A stretch of 64,000 nt of DNA from DATKAS01 sp963773315. Its GTDB lineage: Bacteria; Actinomycetota; Acidimicrobiia; Acidimicrobiales; DATKAS01. Under the pieces are notes generated by a model. That model worked only from the letters and a program-made list of their open reading frames with translations, was not told the origin of the DNA and ran no database searches. Position numbers and translations under genes: made by a program. The stretch is taken from assembly GCA_963773315.1 (NCBI GenBank), contig CAVZAF010000003.1, positions 1 through 64,000 of the forward strand, given 5' to 3'. Positions 1 to 7,846 of this stretch are shown here, one piece after another (the first letter of the stretch is position 1; each line of letters begins with the position of its first letter).

Positions 1-13
1 CCTACGCGCAAGT

Positions 14-45
14 AGCCCCCCTCACGGGGGGCTCTTCGTCGTTTT
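14..45 (+). terminator. Intrinsic terminator at window start
   Basis: An 8-bp perfect stem (AGCCCCCC at 14-21, GGGGGGCT at 26-33) closes a TCAC loop and is followed by CTTCGTCGTTTT. This is a classic Rho-independent terminator for a plus-strand gene lying left of the window. It also lies just past the 3' end of the minus-strand cupin gene, so it may act in both directions. Confidence 0.75.
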
Positions 46-53
46 CGGAAGCT

Positions 54-398
54 CTAGGTGCCGCTGACTATGTCGACGGAGATCTCCACTGCTTGAACCG
101 TTCCTCTGTTCTCGAGCCAGTGGAGGGTGTTCCTGTCCTCGGGCCAGCCCACCCCCGGCCCGTAATCAGTAGCGACTCCGTTTCGATGGTCGGTGATGGT
201 TCCTTGCAGCACGTAGACCGTCCCCGGCCTGTCTTTGTGGTCGTGAATCGGACCAAAGACACCTCCCGGCTCGATGGTCACCATGCGCATTCGAAGCTGG
301 CGCCCTGCCATGCCCTCGATCTCCGCGCCGAGGTCAACCGTCGCAAGTAGCTCCACCGTGACCCCTTTCGTGTCCGGTGCCACCTGTTCGGAGCTCAT
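54..398 (-). CDS. Small cupin-domain protein
   Basis: A 114-residue single-domain cupin beta-barrel protein. The first cupin motif is visible as HDHKDRPGTVYVLQG, with metal-ligand-type His52 and His54. The usual glutamate of the motif is not obvious, and His93 (TLHW) is the likely second-motif ligand. The ATG follows a GGAAGG ribosome site. It is the last gene of a minus-strand set after a peroxiredoxin and an EthD protein, with only 24 bp between it and the EthD gene, so co-transcription is likely. Substrate and reaction cannot be told from the sequence. The neighbours suggest handling of a small, possibly reactive organic compound. Confidence 0.75.
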   Translation of the reverse strand: MSSEQVAPDTKGVTVELLATVDLGAEIEGMAGRQLRMRMVTIEPGGVFGPIHDHKDRPGTVYVLQGTITDHRNGVATDYGPGVGWPEDRNTLHWLENRGTVQAVEISVDIVSGT

Positions 399-422
399 CT
401 GCGTGCCTTCCGGACCTGAGCG

Positions 423-710
423 CTACTCGACGATCTCGCTCGTCTGCAGCACCGGCTGGATCGTCGTGTAGTTGGCGACGTCGCCCATGATGTCGGCCAT
501 CCCGGGCGAGCTCATCGCTGCGCCGAGCGCCTCCATCGAGTCGAACTTGAAGTGCACCGCGGCCTCGTTCGGGCCGTCGAGGCCCTTGTCGATCTCAGCG
601 CCCTTGAGGCCCCAGGTCTCGACGCAGAGAGGGACATGCTTCTCGCGGTAGTACTCGTGGTCGAAGGATGCGCCTTCGGTCTTCGGATAGAACACGCTGA
701 CTCTGATCAT
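423..710 (-). CDS. EthD family protein
   Basis: A 95-residue ferredoxin-like alpha+beta barrel protein of the EthD family. The family signature is seen as YYREKHVPL near residues 20-28, with the conserved His25. Members are often small dimeric proteins encoded beside degradation genes; for EthD itself the known role is in ethyl tert-butyl ether degradation, and the chemistry of most members is unknown. The ATG is preceded by AAGGAT at good spacing. The gene sits 12 bp downstream of the peroxiredoxin gene and 24 bp upstream of the cupin gene, in one probable operon. Confidence 0.8.
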   Translation of the reverse strand: MIRVSVFYPKTEGASFDHEYYREKHVPLCVETWGLKGAEIDKGLDGPNEAAVHFKFDSMEALGAAMSSPGMADIMGDVANYTTIQPVLQTSEIVE

Positions 711-722
711 GCCGAGATCCTT

Positions 723-1205
723 TCAGAGTCGCCCGAGCACGGCGCCACACGAGCTCTGGTCGACACCGCCCGTCTCGTCGACGTCGATGCGGGTGAGCGT
801 GCCGTCGTCGATGATCGCCGCATAGCGCTTCGACCGGGCGCCGAGCCCGAACGCCGAGCCGTCGAGCTCGAGGCCCATCGCCTTGGTGAAGTCGCCGTTG
901 CCGTCGGCGAGCATCACGATCTTGTCTCCGACGTTGTGGGCCTTGCCCCAGGCGTCCATCACGAACGCGTCGTTCACCGCGACGCACACGACTCGGTCGA
1001 CGCCCTTCGCGAACAGGTCATCTGCCTGCTCGACGAAGCCGGGCAGGTGGATGCGGTCGCACCCAGGGGTGAAGGCGCCGGGCACACCGAAGAGCACCGT
1101 CCGGCCCTTGGCGAACAGCTCACCTGTCTTCACCGGCTCGGGCATCCCGTTTGCCCCCGGCTGCTTGATCTCGACATCGGGGATTGCATCTCCAGCAGCG
1201 ATCAC
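723..1205 (-). CDS. Peroxiredoxin, Prx5-like
   Basis: A 160-residue thiol peroxidase that should reduce hydrogen peroxide or organic hydroperoxides. The peroxidatic site PGAFTPGC is clear, with Cys49 followed by the family's HLPGF. A second Cys near residue 153 (QSSCGAVL) sits where the resolving Cys of human Prx5-type atypical 2-Cys enzymes lies, so an intramolecular disulfide is possible. The GTG start at 1205 is chosen because GGAGGAG lies just upstream and the family fold starts there; the frame stays open further upstream. First gene of the peroxiredoxin-EthD-cupin set. Confidence 0.9.
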   Translation of the reverse strand: MIAAGDAIPDVEIKQPGANGMPEPVKTGELFAKGRTVLFGVPGAFTPGCDRIHLPGFVEQADDLFAKGVDRVVCVAVNDAFVMDAWGKAHNVGDKIVMLADGNGDFTKAMGLELDGSAFGLGARSKRYAAIIDDGTLTRIDVDETGGVDQSSCGAVLGRL

Positions 1206-1277
1206 AGCGTCTCCTCCATCGCACAGTGACTGTGCGGCCGACGATACGACCCCGATGCACCGACCGCCGCATCGTCT

Positions 1278-1283
1278 TATGGT
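1278..1283 (+). promoter_or_regulatory. Leaderless-type -10 (TATGGT)
   Basis: TATGGT ends 8 nt before the GTG at 1292. This fits a -10 element for a leaderless transcript of the acetyltransferase gene and supports that start over upstream alternatives. Confidence 0.5.
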
Positions 1284-1291
1284 GCGCGCCC

Positions 1292-1885
1292 GTGCGTTTG
1301 ACGACGAGCTCGGACGTGCCGGCCATCCGCAAGGTGCTCGGCGAGGCCTTCGCCCCCGATCCGCTCTTCCAATGGCTGTTCCCGGACGACGCGACGCGGC
1401 TCGACGCCGCCGCAGCGTGGCTCGGCCTGTTCGTCGAGCGCTACGTGAGCCGCAATCCGATCCACGTGATCGCAGGGGACAAGGTCGAGGCCGTCGCCGT
1501 GTGGCAGGCGCCGGGTGAGACAGCGCTGCCCGTCGCGGTGGGGCCACCGTCGATCGGCGGGTTGCTCGGCGCGCTGCTGGGACCCGACCGCACCGCCGAG
1601 CTCGGGGACGCGCTCCGGGCGATCGGCTCGGTCCGTCCGACGCGTCGCCACTCGTACTTGCAGTTCCTCGCGGTCAGCCCGGAGCACCAGGGCCACGGCA
1701 TGGGGCGCCGCGTGATCATGCCGGGGATGGCGGCGGCCGATGCCGAGGGTGTCGGTGTGCATCTCGAGACGACGAACCCGAAGAACCTCGCGTTCTACGG
1801 CTCGCTCGGCTTCGAGGTCTCGCACGAGATCCGCCTCGAGCCCGGTGGCCCCGAGCTGTGGGCCATGTGGAAGGCGCCCAAGTGA
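1292..1885 (+). CDS. GNAT family N-acetyltransferase
   Basis: A 197-residue single-domain GNAT enzyme that transfers an acetyl group from acetyl-CoA to an unknown amine. The acetyl-CoA pyrophosphate-binding motif A is visible as HQGHGMG near residues 132-138, and the C-terminal NLAFYGSLGFEV is the usual GNAT motif B region. An in-frame start at 1184 exists, but the stretch before 1292 does not resemble a GNAT, and a TATGGT hexamer sits 8 nt before 1292. The stop overlaps the next start as GTGA, so the thioesterase gene is probably translationally coupled. Confidence 0.8.
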   Translation: MRLTTSSDVPAIRKVLGEAFAPDPLFQWLFPDDATRLDAAAAWLGLFVERYVSRNPIHVIAGDKVEAVAVWQAPGETALPVAVGPPSIGGLLGALLGPDRTAELGDALRAIGSVRPTRRHSYLQFLAVSPEHQGHGMGRRVIMPGMAAADAEGVGVHLETTNPKNLAFYGSLGFEVSHEIRLEPGGPELWAMWKAPK

Positions 1886-2337
1886 GCGAGTCCCTCCTCG
1901 ACCCCGACAAGAGCGGGCTCGAGCAGCTCCGCAGCCTCTTCGGCATCGACGGCCCCGGCGTGGGCATCACGAGGCTCCTCGGCATCACGACCGAGGTGTT
2001 GGCGGAAGGGCACGTCGGCTTCGGGATCGACACGCGGGCAGAGATGTGCAACCCGGCCGGCACCGTCCATGGAGGCATCGCGGCGACGCTGCTCGACAGC
2101 GCGATGTCGTGCGCCGTGCACTCGACGTTGGCGCCCGGCGAGCGCTACACGACGGTGGACATCCACCTGCACTACACACGGCCGATCCGGGCCGACCACG
2201 GGCACATCGTCGCAACCGGGGACGTCGTCCACCGGGGCTCGCGCATAGCGACAGCGGAGGGCCGTCTCGTCGACGCCGAGGGCAAGGTGCTGGCGCACGG
2301 CACGACGACCTGCCTCGTCATGGCCGCCGTCTCCTAG
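1882..2337 (+). CDS. PaaI-like hotdog thioesterase
   Basis: A 151-residue hotdog-fold protein of the PaaI/YbgC type, probably an acyl-CoA thioesterase. The family signature is NPAGTVHGGIAATLLDSAMS around residues 56-76, with the HGG turn that leads into the long helix. The later TVDIHLHYTRPI strand is also typical. The GTG at 1882 overlaps the preceding stop (GTGA); an in-frame ATG at 1858 would lie inside the GNAT gene. Substrate is unknown. Confidence 0.8.
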   Translation: MSESLLDPDKSGLEQLRSLFGIDGPGVGITRLLGITTEVLAEGHVGFGIDTRAEMCNPAGTVHGGIAATLLDSAMSCAVHSTLAPGERYTTVDIHLHYTRPIRADHGHIVATGDVVHRGSRIATAEGRLVDAEGKVLAHGTTTCLVMAAVS

Positions 2338-2340
2338 GCT
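2335..2340 (+). promoter_or_regulatory. Leaderless-type -10 (TAGGCT)
   Basis: TAGGCT, overlapping the stop of the thioesterase gene, ends 7 nt before the ATG at 2348. It is a candidate -10 for a leaderless transcript of the TPR gene. Confidence 0.5.
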
Positions 2341-2347
2341 GCGCGCC

Positions 2348-3352
2348 ATGCCTGGCAAGCGTCCACCCCCTCGCGGCGCGCCCAAGGGCAAGCCAGAGCC
2401 GAAGTCGAAGTCAGGGCCGAAGGCCGCCCCGAAGGCCGCCCCGAAGTCCAGGTCGTCGACCGGCATCCCGCAGGCGGCGATCGACGCGTCGATCGCAGCC
2501 CGTCGCGCGGGCCTGGGGGGAGTGGCCCGCAAGGGTGCGAGCGAGGTCATGTCGCCGCGGAAAGGCGACGCACCGGCGCGCAACGCCCCGCAGAAGTGGA
2601 CCGCCGACGACTGGACCGATGAGGGCGACGTCCGCGACCAGGCCCGCGGCGCGGTGGCGCGGGGGAGCACCAAGCGGCCGTCGCGGACCGTCAACCGCGA
2701 CACCGACAGCAAGGCGCCCGTCGCGAACCTGCCGTCCGACGTCGTCAGCGACTTCGAGGATGCCGGAGGAGCCCAAGGCGGGCCGAAGCTGCAGCAGCGC
2801 TTCGCGAACGCTCGGCGGGCGTACGAGCGCGACCGCTTCCCCGAGGCCCGACGGCTCCTTGAGCCATTGGTGCGCGACGCGCCCGCGTCGTCGGGTGTGC
2901 GAGAGCTCTACGGCCTGACGCTCTACCGACTCGGCGAGTACCGCAAGGCGTCGCGCGAGCTCGAGGAGTTCCGCACGCTCAGCGGCTCGACCGAGCTCAA
3001 CGCCGTGCTCGCGGACTGCTACCGGGCGCTGCATCGGTGGACCGCAGTCGCCGAGCTCTGGGACGAGCTGCGGGCGGCCTCACCCGATCCCGCAGTGGTC
3101 GCCGACGGTCGCATCGTCATGGCAGGCGCGCTGGCCGATCAGGGCAAGCTCACACAGGCGATCGCGCTGCTCGAGCGCTCGGGCACCCACCCGCGCAAGC
3201 CGCAGCTGCACCACTTGAAGCAGTGGTACGCGCTCGCCGACCTCTACGACCGCGCGGGCGACGTGCCGCGGGCCCGCACGCTGTTCACGCGCATCCGTCA
3301 AGCCGATCCGACCTTCGCAGACGTGAGCCAGAGGTTGCGCTCGCTCGACTGA
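2348..3352 (+). CDS. TPR-repeat protein with basic low-complexity N terminus
   Basis: A 334-residue cytoplasmic protein. Residues 1-50 are Lys/Pro/Ala-rich and probably disordered (PKGKPEPKSK, PKAAPKAAPK). A charged linker follows, and from about residue 155 to the end there are tetratricopeptide-like helical repeats (RRAYERDRFPEARRLLEPL, YRLGEYRKASRELEEFRTL, LADLYDRAGDVPRARTLF). TPR regions bind proteins. No catalytic motif is seen, and the partner is unknown. The ssb-like gene follows with its own promoter, which starts at this gene's stop codon. Confidence 0.75.
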   Translation: MPGKRPPPRGAPKGKPEPKSKSGPKAAPKAAPKSRSSTGIPQAAIDASIAARRAGLGGVARKGASEVMSPRKGDAPARNAPQKWTADDWTDEGDVRDQARGAVARGSTKRPSRTVNRDTDSKAPVANLPSDVVSDFEDAGGAQGGPKLQQRFANARRAYERDRFPEARRLLEPLVRDAPASSGVRELYGLTLYRLGEYRKASRELEEFRTLSGSTELNAVLADCYRALHRWTAVAELWDELRAASPDPAVVADGRIVMAGALADQGKLTQAIALLERSGTHPRKPQLHHLKQWYALADLYDRAGDVPRARTLFTRIRQADPTFADVSQRLRSLD

Positions 3353-3375
3353 ATGTCCCACCCCCTCCCTAAGGT
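3350..3375 (+). promoter_or_regulatory. Putative DNA-damage-type promoter of ssb-like gene
   Basis: The 18-base block TGAATGTCCCACCCCCTC (3350-3367) is followed by TAAGGT at 3370-3375. Exactly the same 18 bases precede the HNH gene at 44416. The layout ATGTCCCAC-N8-TAAGGT parallels the mycobacterial PafBC/RecA-NDp promoter (TTGTCrGTG-N8-TAnnnT), sharing the TGTC core, the spacing and the TAnnnT. Assigning it to that system is inference. Confidence 0.5.
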
Positions 3376-3433
3376 GCGGACACTTCCCTTCGATCGTCCT
3401 CGCGATGGTTGTCGCAGTGTGAAGGGAAGTCCC

Positions 3434-3787
3434 ATGAACATCGTCTTGCTGCACGGCGTGCTCACCCGCGAGCCCGACGTCCGCGAGCTCCCCTCGGGCG
3501 ACCATGTCGCCTCGTTCGACCTGACGATTCGTGACGACGGGTACGAGACCGAAGTCGTGCCCGTGGCCTGGCCGAGCGCCCCGCTCGGGTCAGTCGACAA
3601 GCTCGAGCCGGGCAGCGACGTGATCGTCACCGGCAGGGTCCGACGCCGGTTCTTCCGGGCCGGGGGCGCCACGCAGAGCCGCACCGAAGTGGTGGCTGCC
3701 GCGGTGGTGCCGAGTCGCCAGGCCAAAGGCGCCCACCGGGCGATCGACACGGCGCTCGCGACCGGCGATGAGTGGCTCCCCAGTTGA
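3434..3787 (+). CDS. ssb: Single-stranded DNA-binding protein paralogue
   Basis: A 117-residue protein with an SSB-type OB fold. The opening MNIVLLHGVLTREPDVRELP, then VASFDLTI and VIVTGRVRRRFFR, match the strand order of bacterial SSB. It is shorter than a main SSB (about 150-180 residues) and lacks the Gly-rich tail and acidic DDDIPF-type tip that recruits partner proteins. It is therefore probably a specialised second SSB rather than the essential one. The ATG at 3434 follows GAAGGGAAGT. Its promoter shares an 18-base block with that of the HNH gene at 44493, suggesting induction with DNA-damage genes. Confidence 0.75.
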   Translation: MNIVLLHGVLTREPDVRELPSGDHVASFDLTIRDDGYETEVVPVAWPSAPLGSVDKLEPGSDVIVTGRVRRRFFRAGGATQSRTEVVAAAVVPSRQAKGAHRAIDTALATGDEWLPS

Positions 3788-3797
3788 CCCCCAGGGG

Positions 3798-3803
3798 TAC
3801 GCT
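3798..3803 (+). promoter_or_regulatory. Leaderless-type -10 (TACGCT)
   Basis: TACGCT ends 6 nt before the ATG at 3810, a candidate -10 for leaderless transcription of the aldolase gene. Confidence 0.5.
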
Positions 3804-3809
3804 CGCGAC

Positions 3810-4862
3810 ATGCCCGACATCTCTGCACTGCTCGGTGACGAGGCTGAGTCGTTGCTCGGCCACACCGCGAAGGCGATCCCGCGCGAGGAGCTCTCGCTCC
3901 CGGGGCCCGACTACATCGATCGCGTCTTCCTCGAGACCGACCGCAACCCCATGGTCGTCCGCAACCTGTCCTCGCTCCTCGATCACGGGCGGCTCGCCGG
4001 CACGGGCTACGTCTCGATCTTGCCGGTTGATCAGGGCATCGAGCATTCTGCCGCGGCGTCGTTCGCTCCCAACCCCGCGTACTTCGACCCCATCAACATC
4101 GTGAAGCTCGCGATCGAGGGTGGCTGCAACGGCGTCGCGAGCACGTTCGGCGTGCTCGCGCAGGCGTCCCGTCGGTACGCGCACAAGATCCCCTTCATCG
4201 TGAAGCTCAACCACAACGAGCTCCTCACCTACCCGAACAAGTTCGACCAAGTCATGTTCGGCAACGTGCAGCAGGCGTGGGACCTCGGGGCCGCCGGCGT
4301 CGGCGCGACCATCTACTTCGGGTCCGAGGAGTCGACGCGTCAGCTGCAGGAGGTGAGCGAGGCGTTCGCCGAAGCGCACCAGCTCGGCATGTTCACGGTG
4401 CTGTGGTGCTATCTGCGCAACAACGCATTCAAGAAGGACGGCGTCGACTACGCGGTGTCGGCCGACCTCACCGGTCAGGCCAACCACCTCGGTGTCACGA
4501 TCGAGGCGGACATCATCAAGCAGAAGGCGCCCGAGAACAACGGCGGCTTCACCGCGCTCAACTTCGGCAAGACGTCCCCCCTCGTGTACGACGAGCTGAC
4601 CACCGACCACCCGATCGACCTGTGCCGGTGGCAAGTGGCCAACTGCTACATGGGTCGCGTCGGGCTCATCAACTCGGGCGGCGAGTCGAAGGGCGCAGCC
4701 GACATGGCCCAGGCCGTGCGCACCGCCGTCATCAACAAGCGGGCCGGCGGGATGGGTCTGATCTGCGGCCGGAAGTCGTTCCAGCGGCCCATGGCTGACG
4801 GCGTCACGCTCCTGAACGCGATCCAGGACGTGTACCTCGATCAGGGCATCACCGTCGCCTGA
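3810..4862 (+). CDS. Class I fructose-bisphosphate aldolase (DhnA/FbaB type)
   Basis: A 350-residue TIM-barrel aldolase of the archaeal-type class I family, expected to cleave fructose 1,6-bisphosphate to dihydroxyacetone phosphate and glyceraldehyde 3-phosphate in the cytosol by a Schiff-base mechanism. Family landmarks are ILPVDQGIEHS near residue 72, PFIVKLNHNE near 128-137, GATIYFGSEES near 167-177 and the C-terminal GGMGLICGRKSFQRP phosphate-binding segment. The ATG at 3810 gives the standard N terminus and has a leaderless -10 hexamer upstream; an in-frame extension back to 3768 overlaps the ssb-like gene. Confidence 0.9.
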   Translation: MPDISALLGDEAESLLGHTAKAIPREELSLPGPDYIDRVFLETDRNPMVVRNLSSLLDHGRLAGTGYVSILPVDQGIEHSAAASFAPNPAYFDPINIVKLAIEGGCNGVASTFGVLAQASRRYAHKIPFIVKLNHNELLTYPNKFDQVMFGNVQQAWDLGAAGVGATIYFGSEESTRQLQEVSEAFAEAHQLGMFTVLWCYLRNNAFKKDGVDYAVSADLTGQANHLGVTIEADIIKQKAPENNGGFTALNFGKTSPLVYDELTTDHPIDLCRWQVANCYMGRVGLINSGGESKGAADMAQAVRTAVINKRAGGMGLICGRKSFQRPMADGVTLLNAIQDVYLDQGITVA

Positions 4863-4896
4863 TCTGTCGCGCCTGGATCTCATCAAGCGGCATGCG

Positions 4897-4924
4897 TTGA
4901 GTGCCGTTGACGTGCCGGTAGTCT
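4897..4924 (+). promoter_or_regulatory. Candidate korAB promoter
   Basis: TTGAGT (4897-4902), a 16-bp spacer and TAGTCT (4919-4924) look like a housekeeping-type -35/-10 pair about 40 nt before the korA GTG. Unlike many genes here, korA has a leader with a ribosome site (AGGGGGG). Confidence 0.4.
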
Positions 4925-4964
4925 CGACTTCAGGTTGAACTTACCGCGCGTCCCAGGGGGGATC

Positions 4965-6837
4965 GTGACCGACACAGCACGTCCGGAGGCGCCCGAGGAG
5001 CTGCATCGGGTCGTCATTCGCTTCGCCGGTGACTCCGGCGATGGCATGCAGCTCACCGGCGATCGATTCACGAGCGCCAGCGCCCTGTTCGGCAACGACC
5101 TGTCGACATTGCCCGAGTTTCCCGCTGAGATCCGCGCTCCTGCCGGCACCCTCGCGGGCGTCTCGTCGTTCCAGGTCCACATCTCCGACCACGAGATCAC
5201 GACGCCCGGCGACGCGCCGAGTGTGCTCGTCGCGATGAACCCCGCGGCGCTCAAGGCCGACCTCGACCGGCTCGAGCCAGGCGGCACGCTCATCCTGAAC
5301 ACCGACACGTTCGACGAGCGCAACCTCGCGAAGGCCGGGTACACGGCGAGCCCCCTCGATGACGGCAGCCTCAAGGGCTACACGCTGTACGAGGTGCCCA
5401 TGACCTCGCTCACCAAAGAGGCCGTGACCCCGCTCGGCGTGAAGCCGCGTGACGCCGACCGGTCGAAGAACTTCTTCGCTCTCGGTCTCGTGTCGTGGAT
5501 GTACACGCGGCCCGTCGAGCCGACCCTCAAGTGGATCGAGGAGAAGTTCAAGAAGAACGAGCAGGTGTTCGCGTCGAACACCGCTGCGTTCAAGGCCGGC
5601 TACCACTTCGGTGAGACCGCCGAGCTCTTCGGTCAGTCCTACCAGGTCAAGCCCGCGAAGCTCCCGGCCGGCACGTACACGAACATCACCGGTAACACCG
5701 CGCTCGCGTGGGGAGTGGTCGCTGCCGGCCAGCTCGCCAAGCTGCCCGTGTTCCTCGGGTCCTATCCGATCACGCCGGCCTCCGACATCCTCCACGAGCT
5801 CTCCAAGCACAAGAACTTCGGCATCCGCACCTTCCAAGCCGAGGACGAGATCGCGGCCGCGGGCTCCGCCCTCGGCGCCGCGTTCGCCGGCCATCTCGGT
5901 GTCACCACGACGAGCGGTCCCGGCGTCGCGTTGAAGTCAGAGACGATCAGCCTCGGAGTGAGCCTCGAGCTGCCGTTGCTCATCATCGACATCCAGCGCG
6001 GCGGTCCTTCGACGGGGCTGCCCACCAAGACCGAGGCCGCCGACCTGCTGATGGCCATGTACGGGCGCCACGGCGAGGCGCCGTTGCCGATCGTCGCCGC
6101 GATGAGCCCGTCGCACTGCTTCTTCGCCGCGATCGAGGCCGTCCGCATCGCGATCAAGTACCGCACCCCGGTGATCCTGCTGTCCGACGGCTACCTCGCG
6201 AACGGCGCCGAGCCATGGCTGCTGCCCGACGTGAGCACGCTCCCCGACATCTCAGTCCCGTTCGCCGACAAGCCGAACCACGTGCGCGAAGACGGCACCG
6301 AAGTGTTCTGGCCCTACCTGCCGCGACCCCGAGACGCTCGCCCGGCCGTGGGCAGTGCCCGGCACGCCCGGTCTGATGCACCGCGTCGGCGGGCTCGAGA
6401 AAGAGGACGGATCGGGCGACATCTCTTACACGCCCGAGAACCACGGTCGGATGGTCGACCTACGTGCAGCCAAGATCAAGGGCATCGCGAAGGACATCCC
6501 GCCCGTCGAGGTGCACGGTGACGACGACGCCGAGGTGCTCGTGCTCGGATGGGGCTCGACGTGGGGCACCATCGACGCCGCGGTCGGTCGGGCTCGGGCC
6601 GGCGGCAAGAAGGTCGCCCACGCGCACCTCGTGCACCTCAACCCGTTCCCGGCGAACCTGGGCGATGTGGTGCGGCGGCACCGCCGCGTGGTCATCCCCG
6701 AGATGAACTCGGGGCATCTGTGGCGCATGGTCCGCGCCGAGTTCCTCGTTGACGCTCGCGCGGTGAACAAGGTGCAGGGCACTCCCTTCACGGCCCGCGA
6801 GCTCGAGACCGCCATCCTGGAGGCCTGCAATGACTGA
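4965..6837 (+). CDS. korA: 2-oxoglutarate:ferredoxin oxidoreductase alpha subunit (frameshifted)
   Basis: With KorB this makes the ferredoxin-linked 2-oxoacid oxidoreductase (2-oxoglutarate + CoA to succinyl-CoA + CO2), which stands in for 2-oxoglutarate dehydrogenase in many actinobacteria. The N-terminal gamma domain (RFAGDSGDGMQLTGDRF, residues 19-35) is fused to the alpha domain (SYPITPASDILHELS; TTTSGPGVALKSE), the usual arrangement at about 620 residues. The GTG at 4965 has AGGGGGG upstream. Near 6321 one extra C (CTGCCGCGACC, expected CTGCGCGACC) shifts the frame; the last ~170 residues continue in the next frame to 6837. A sequencing error is more likely than a pseudogene, because korB is intact and overlaps by 8 nt. 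Confidence 0.9.
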
Positions 6838-7846
6838 CACGGTGCCGGTGACGACGAAGAAGGACTGGACCAGCGACCAAGAGGTTCGTTGGTGCCCCGG
6901 CTGCGGCGACTACTCGATCCTCACCGCGGTGCAGATGCTCATGCCCGAGCTCAACGTGAAGCCTGAGAACACCGTGTTCGTCTCGGGCATCGGGTGCTCG
7001 AGCAGGTTCCCGTACTACATGAACACCTACGGCGTGCACGGCATCCATGGCCGGGCGCCGGCGATCGCGACGGGCGTTGCGATGGCCCGCCCCGATCTCG
7101 ACGTCTGGGTGATCACCGGCGACGGTGACGGGCTGTCGATCGGCGGCAACCACCTCATCCACGCGCTGCGTCGAAACGTGAACCTCACGATCCTGTTGTT
7201 CAACAACCAGATCTACGGTCTCACCAAGGGCCAGTACTCACCGACGAGTGAGGTCGGCAAGGTCACGAAGTCGACGCCGTTCGGCTCGCTCGACTACCCG
7301 TTCAGCCCGGTCAGCCTCGCGCTCGGAGCCGAGGCCGGGTTCGTCGCTCGCACCCACGACATGGACCGCAAGCACATGATGGAGACGTTCCGGCGCGCGC
7401 ACGACCACAAGGGCGCTGCCTTCGTCGAGATCTACCAGAACTGCAACGTCTTCAACGACGGCGCGTTCGAGACGATCCTGTCGCGTGAGAACCGCGCCGC
7501 GATGCTCATCAACCTCGTCCACGGCGAGCCGATCCGTTTCGGTGCCGACAACGAGAAGGGCGTCGTCATGGGCACCGACGGTCAGCTCCGCATCGTCGAC
7601 GTCGCCGAGGTCGGCGAAGCCGCGCTGCTCGTCCATGACGAGCACCACGCCGACCCGGGCCTCGCGTTCGCGCTGTCGCGGCTGAGCCACAGCCCGACGA
7701 CTCCGACACCCATCGGCGTCTTCCGTGACGTCGACCGGGCCGAATTCGCGAGCGAGACGTCGCGACAGCTCATGCTCGCGAGCGAGAAGGGCCCTGGCGA
7801 CCTGTCCGCCCTGCTCGCCTCCGGCGGCACCTGGGACGTCAACTAG
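6830..7846 (+). CDS. korB: 2-oxoglutarate:ferredoxin oxidoreductase beta subunit
   Basis: A 338-residue thiamine pyrophosphate-binding subunit of KorAB. WCPGCGDYSI (residues 21-30) is the conserved start of this family and carries Cys22 and Cys25. The TPP/Mg motif is TGDGDGLSIGGNH (about 96-108) with NNQIYGLTKGQ about 25 residues later. The ATG overlaps the end of korA by 8 nt, so the pair is translationally coupled. No ferredoxin gene is adjacent. The 3' end overlaps the convergent DUF1015 gene by 4 nt. Confidence 0.95.
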   Translation: MTDTVPVTTKKDWTSDQEVRWCPGCGDYSILTAVQMLMPELNVKPENTVFVSGIGCSSRFPYYMNTYGVHGIHGRAPAIATGVAMARPDLDVWVITGDGDGLSIGGNHLIHALRRNVNLTILLFNNQIYGLTKGQYSPTSEVGKVTKSTPFGSLDYPFSPVSLALGAEAGFVARTHDMDRKHMMETFRRAHDHKGAAFVEIYQNCNVFNDGAFETILSRENRAAMLINLVHGEPIRFGADNEKGVVMGTDGQLRIVDVAEVGEAALLVHDEHHADPGLAFALSRLSHSPTTPTPIGVFRDVDRAEFASETSRQLMLASEKGPGDLSALLASGGTWDVN

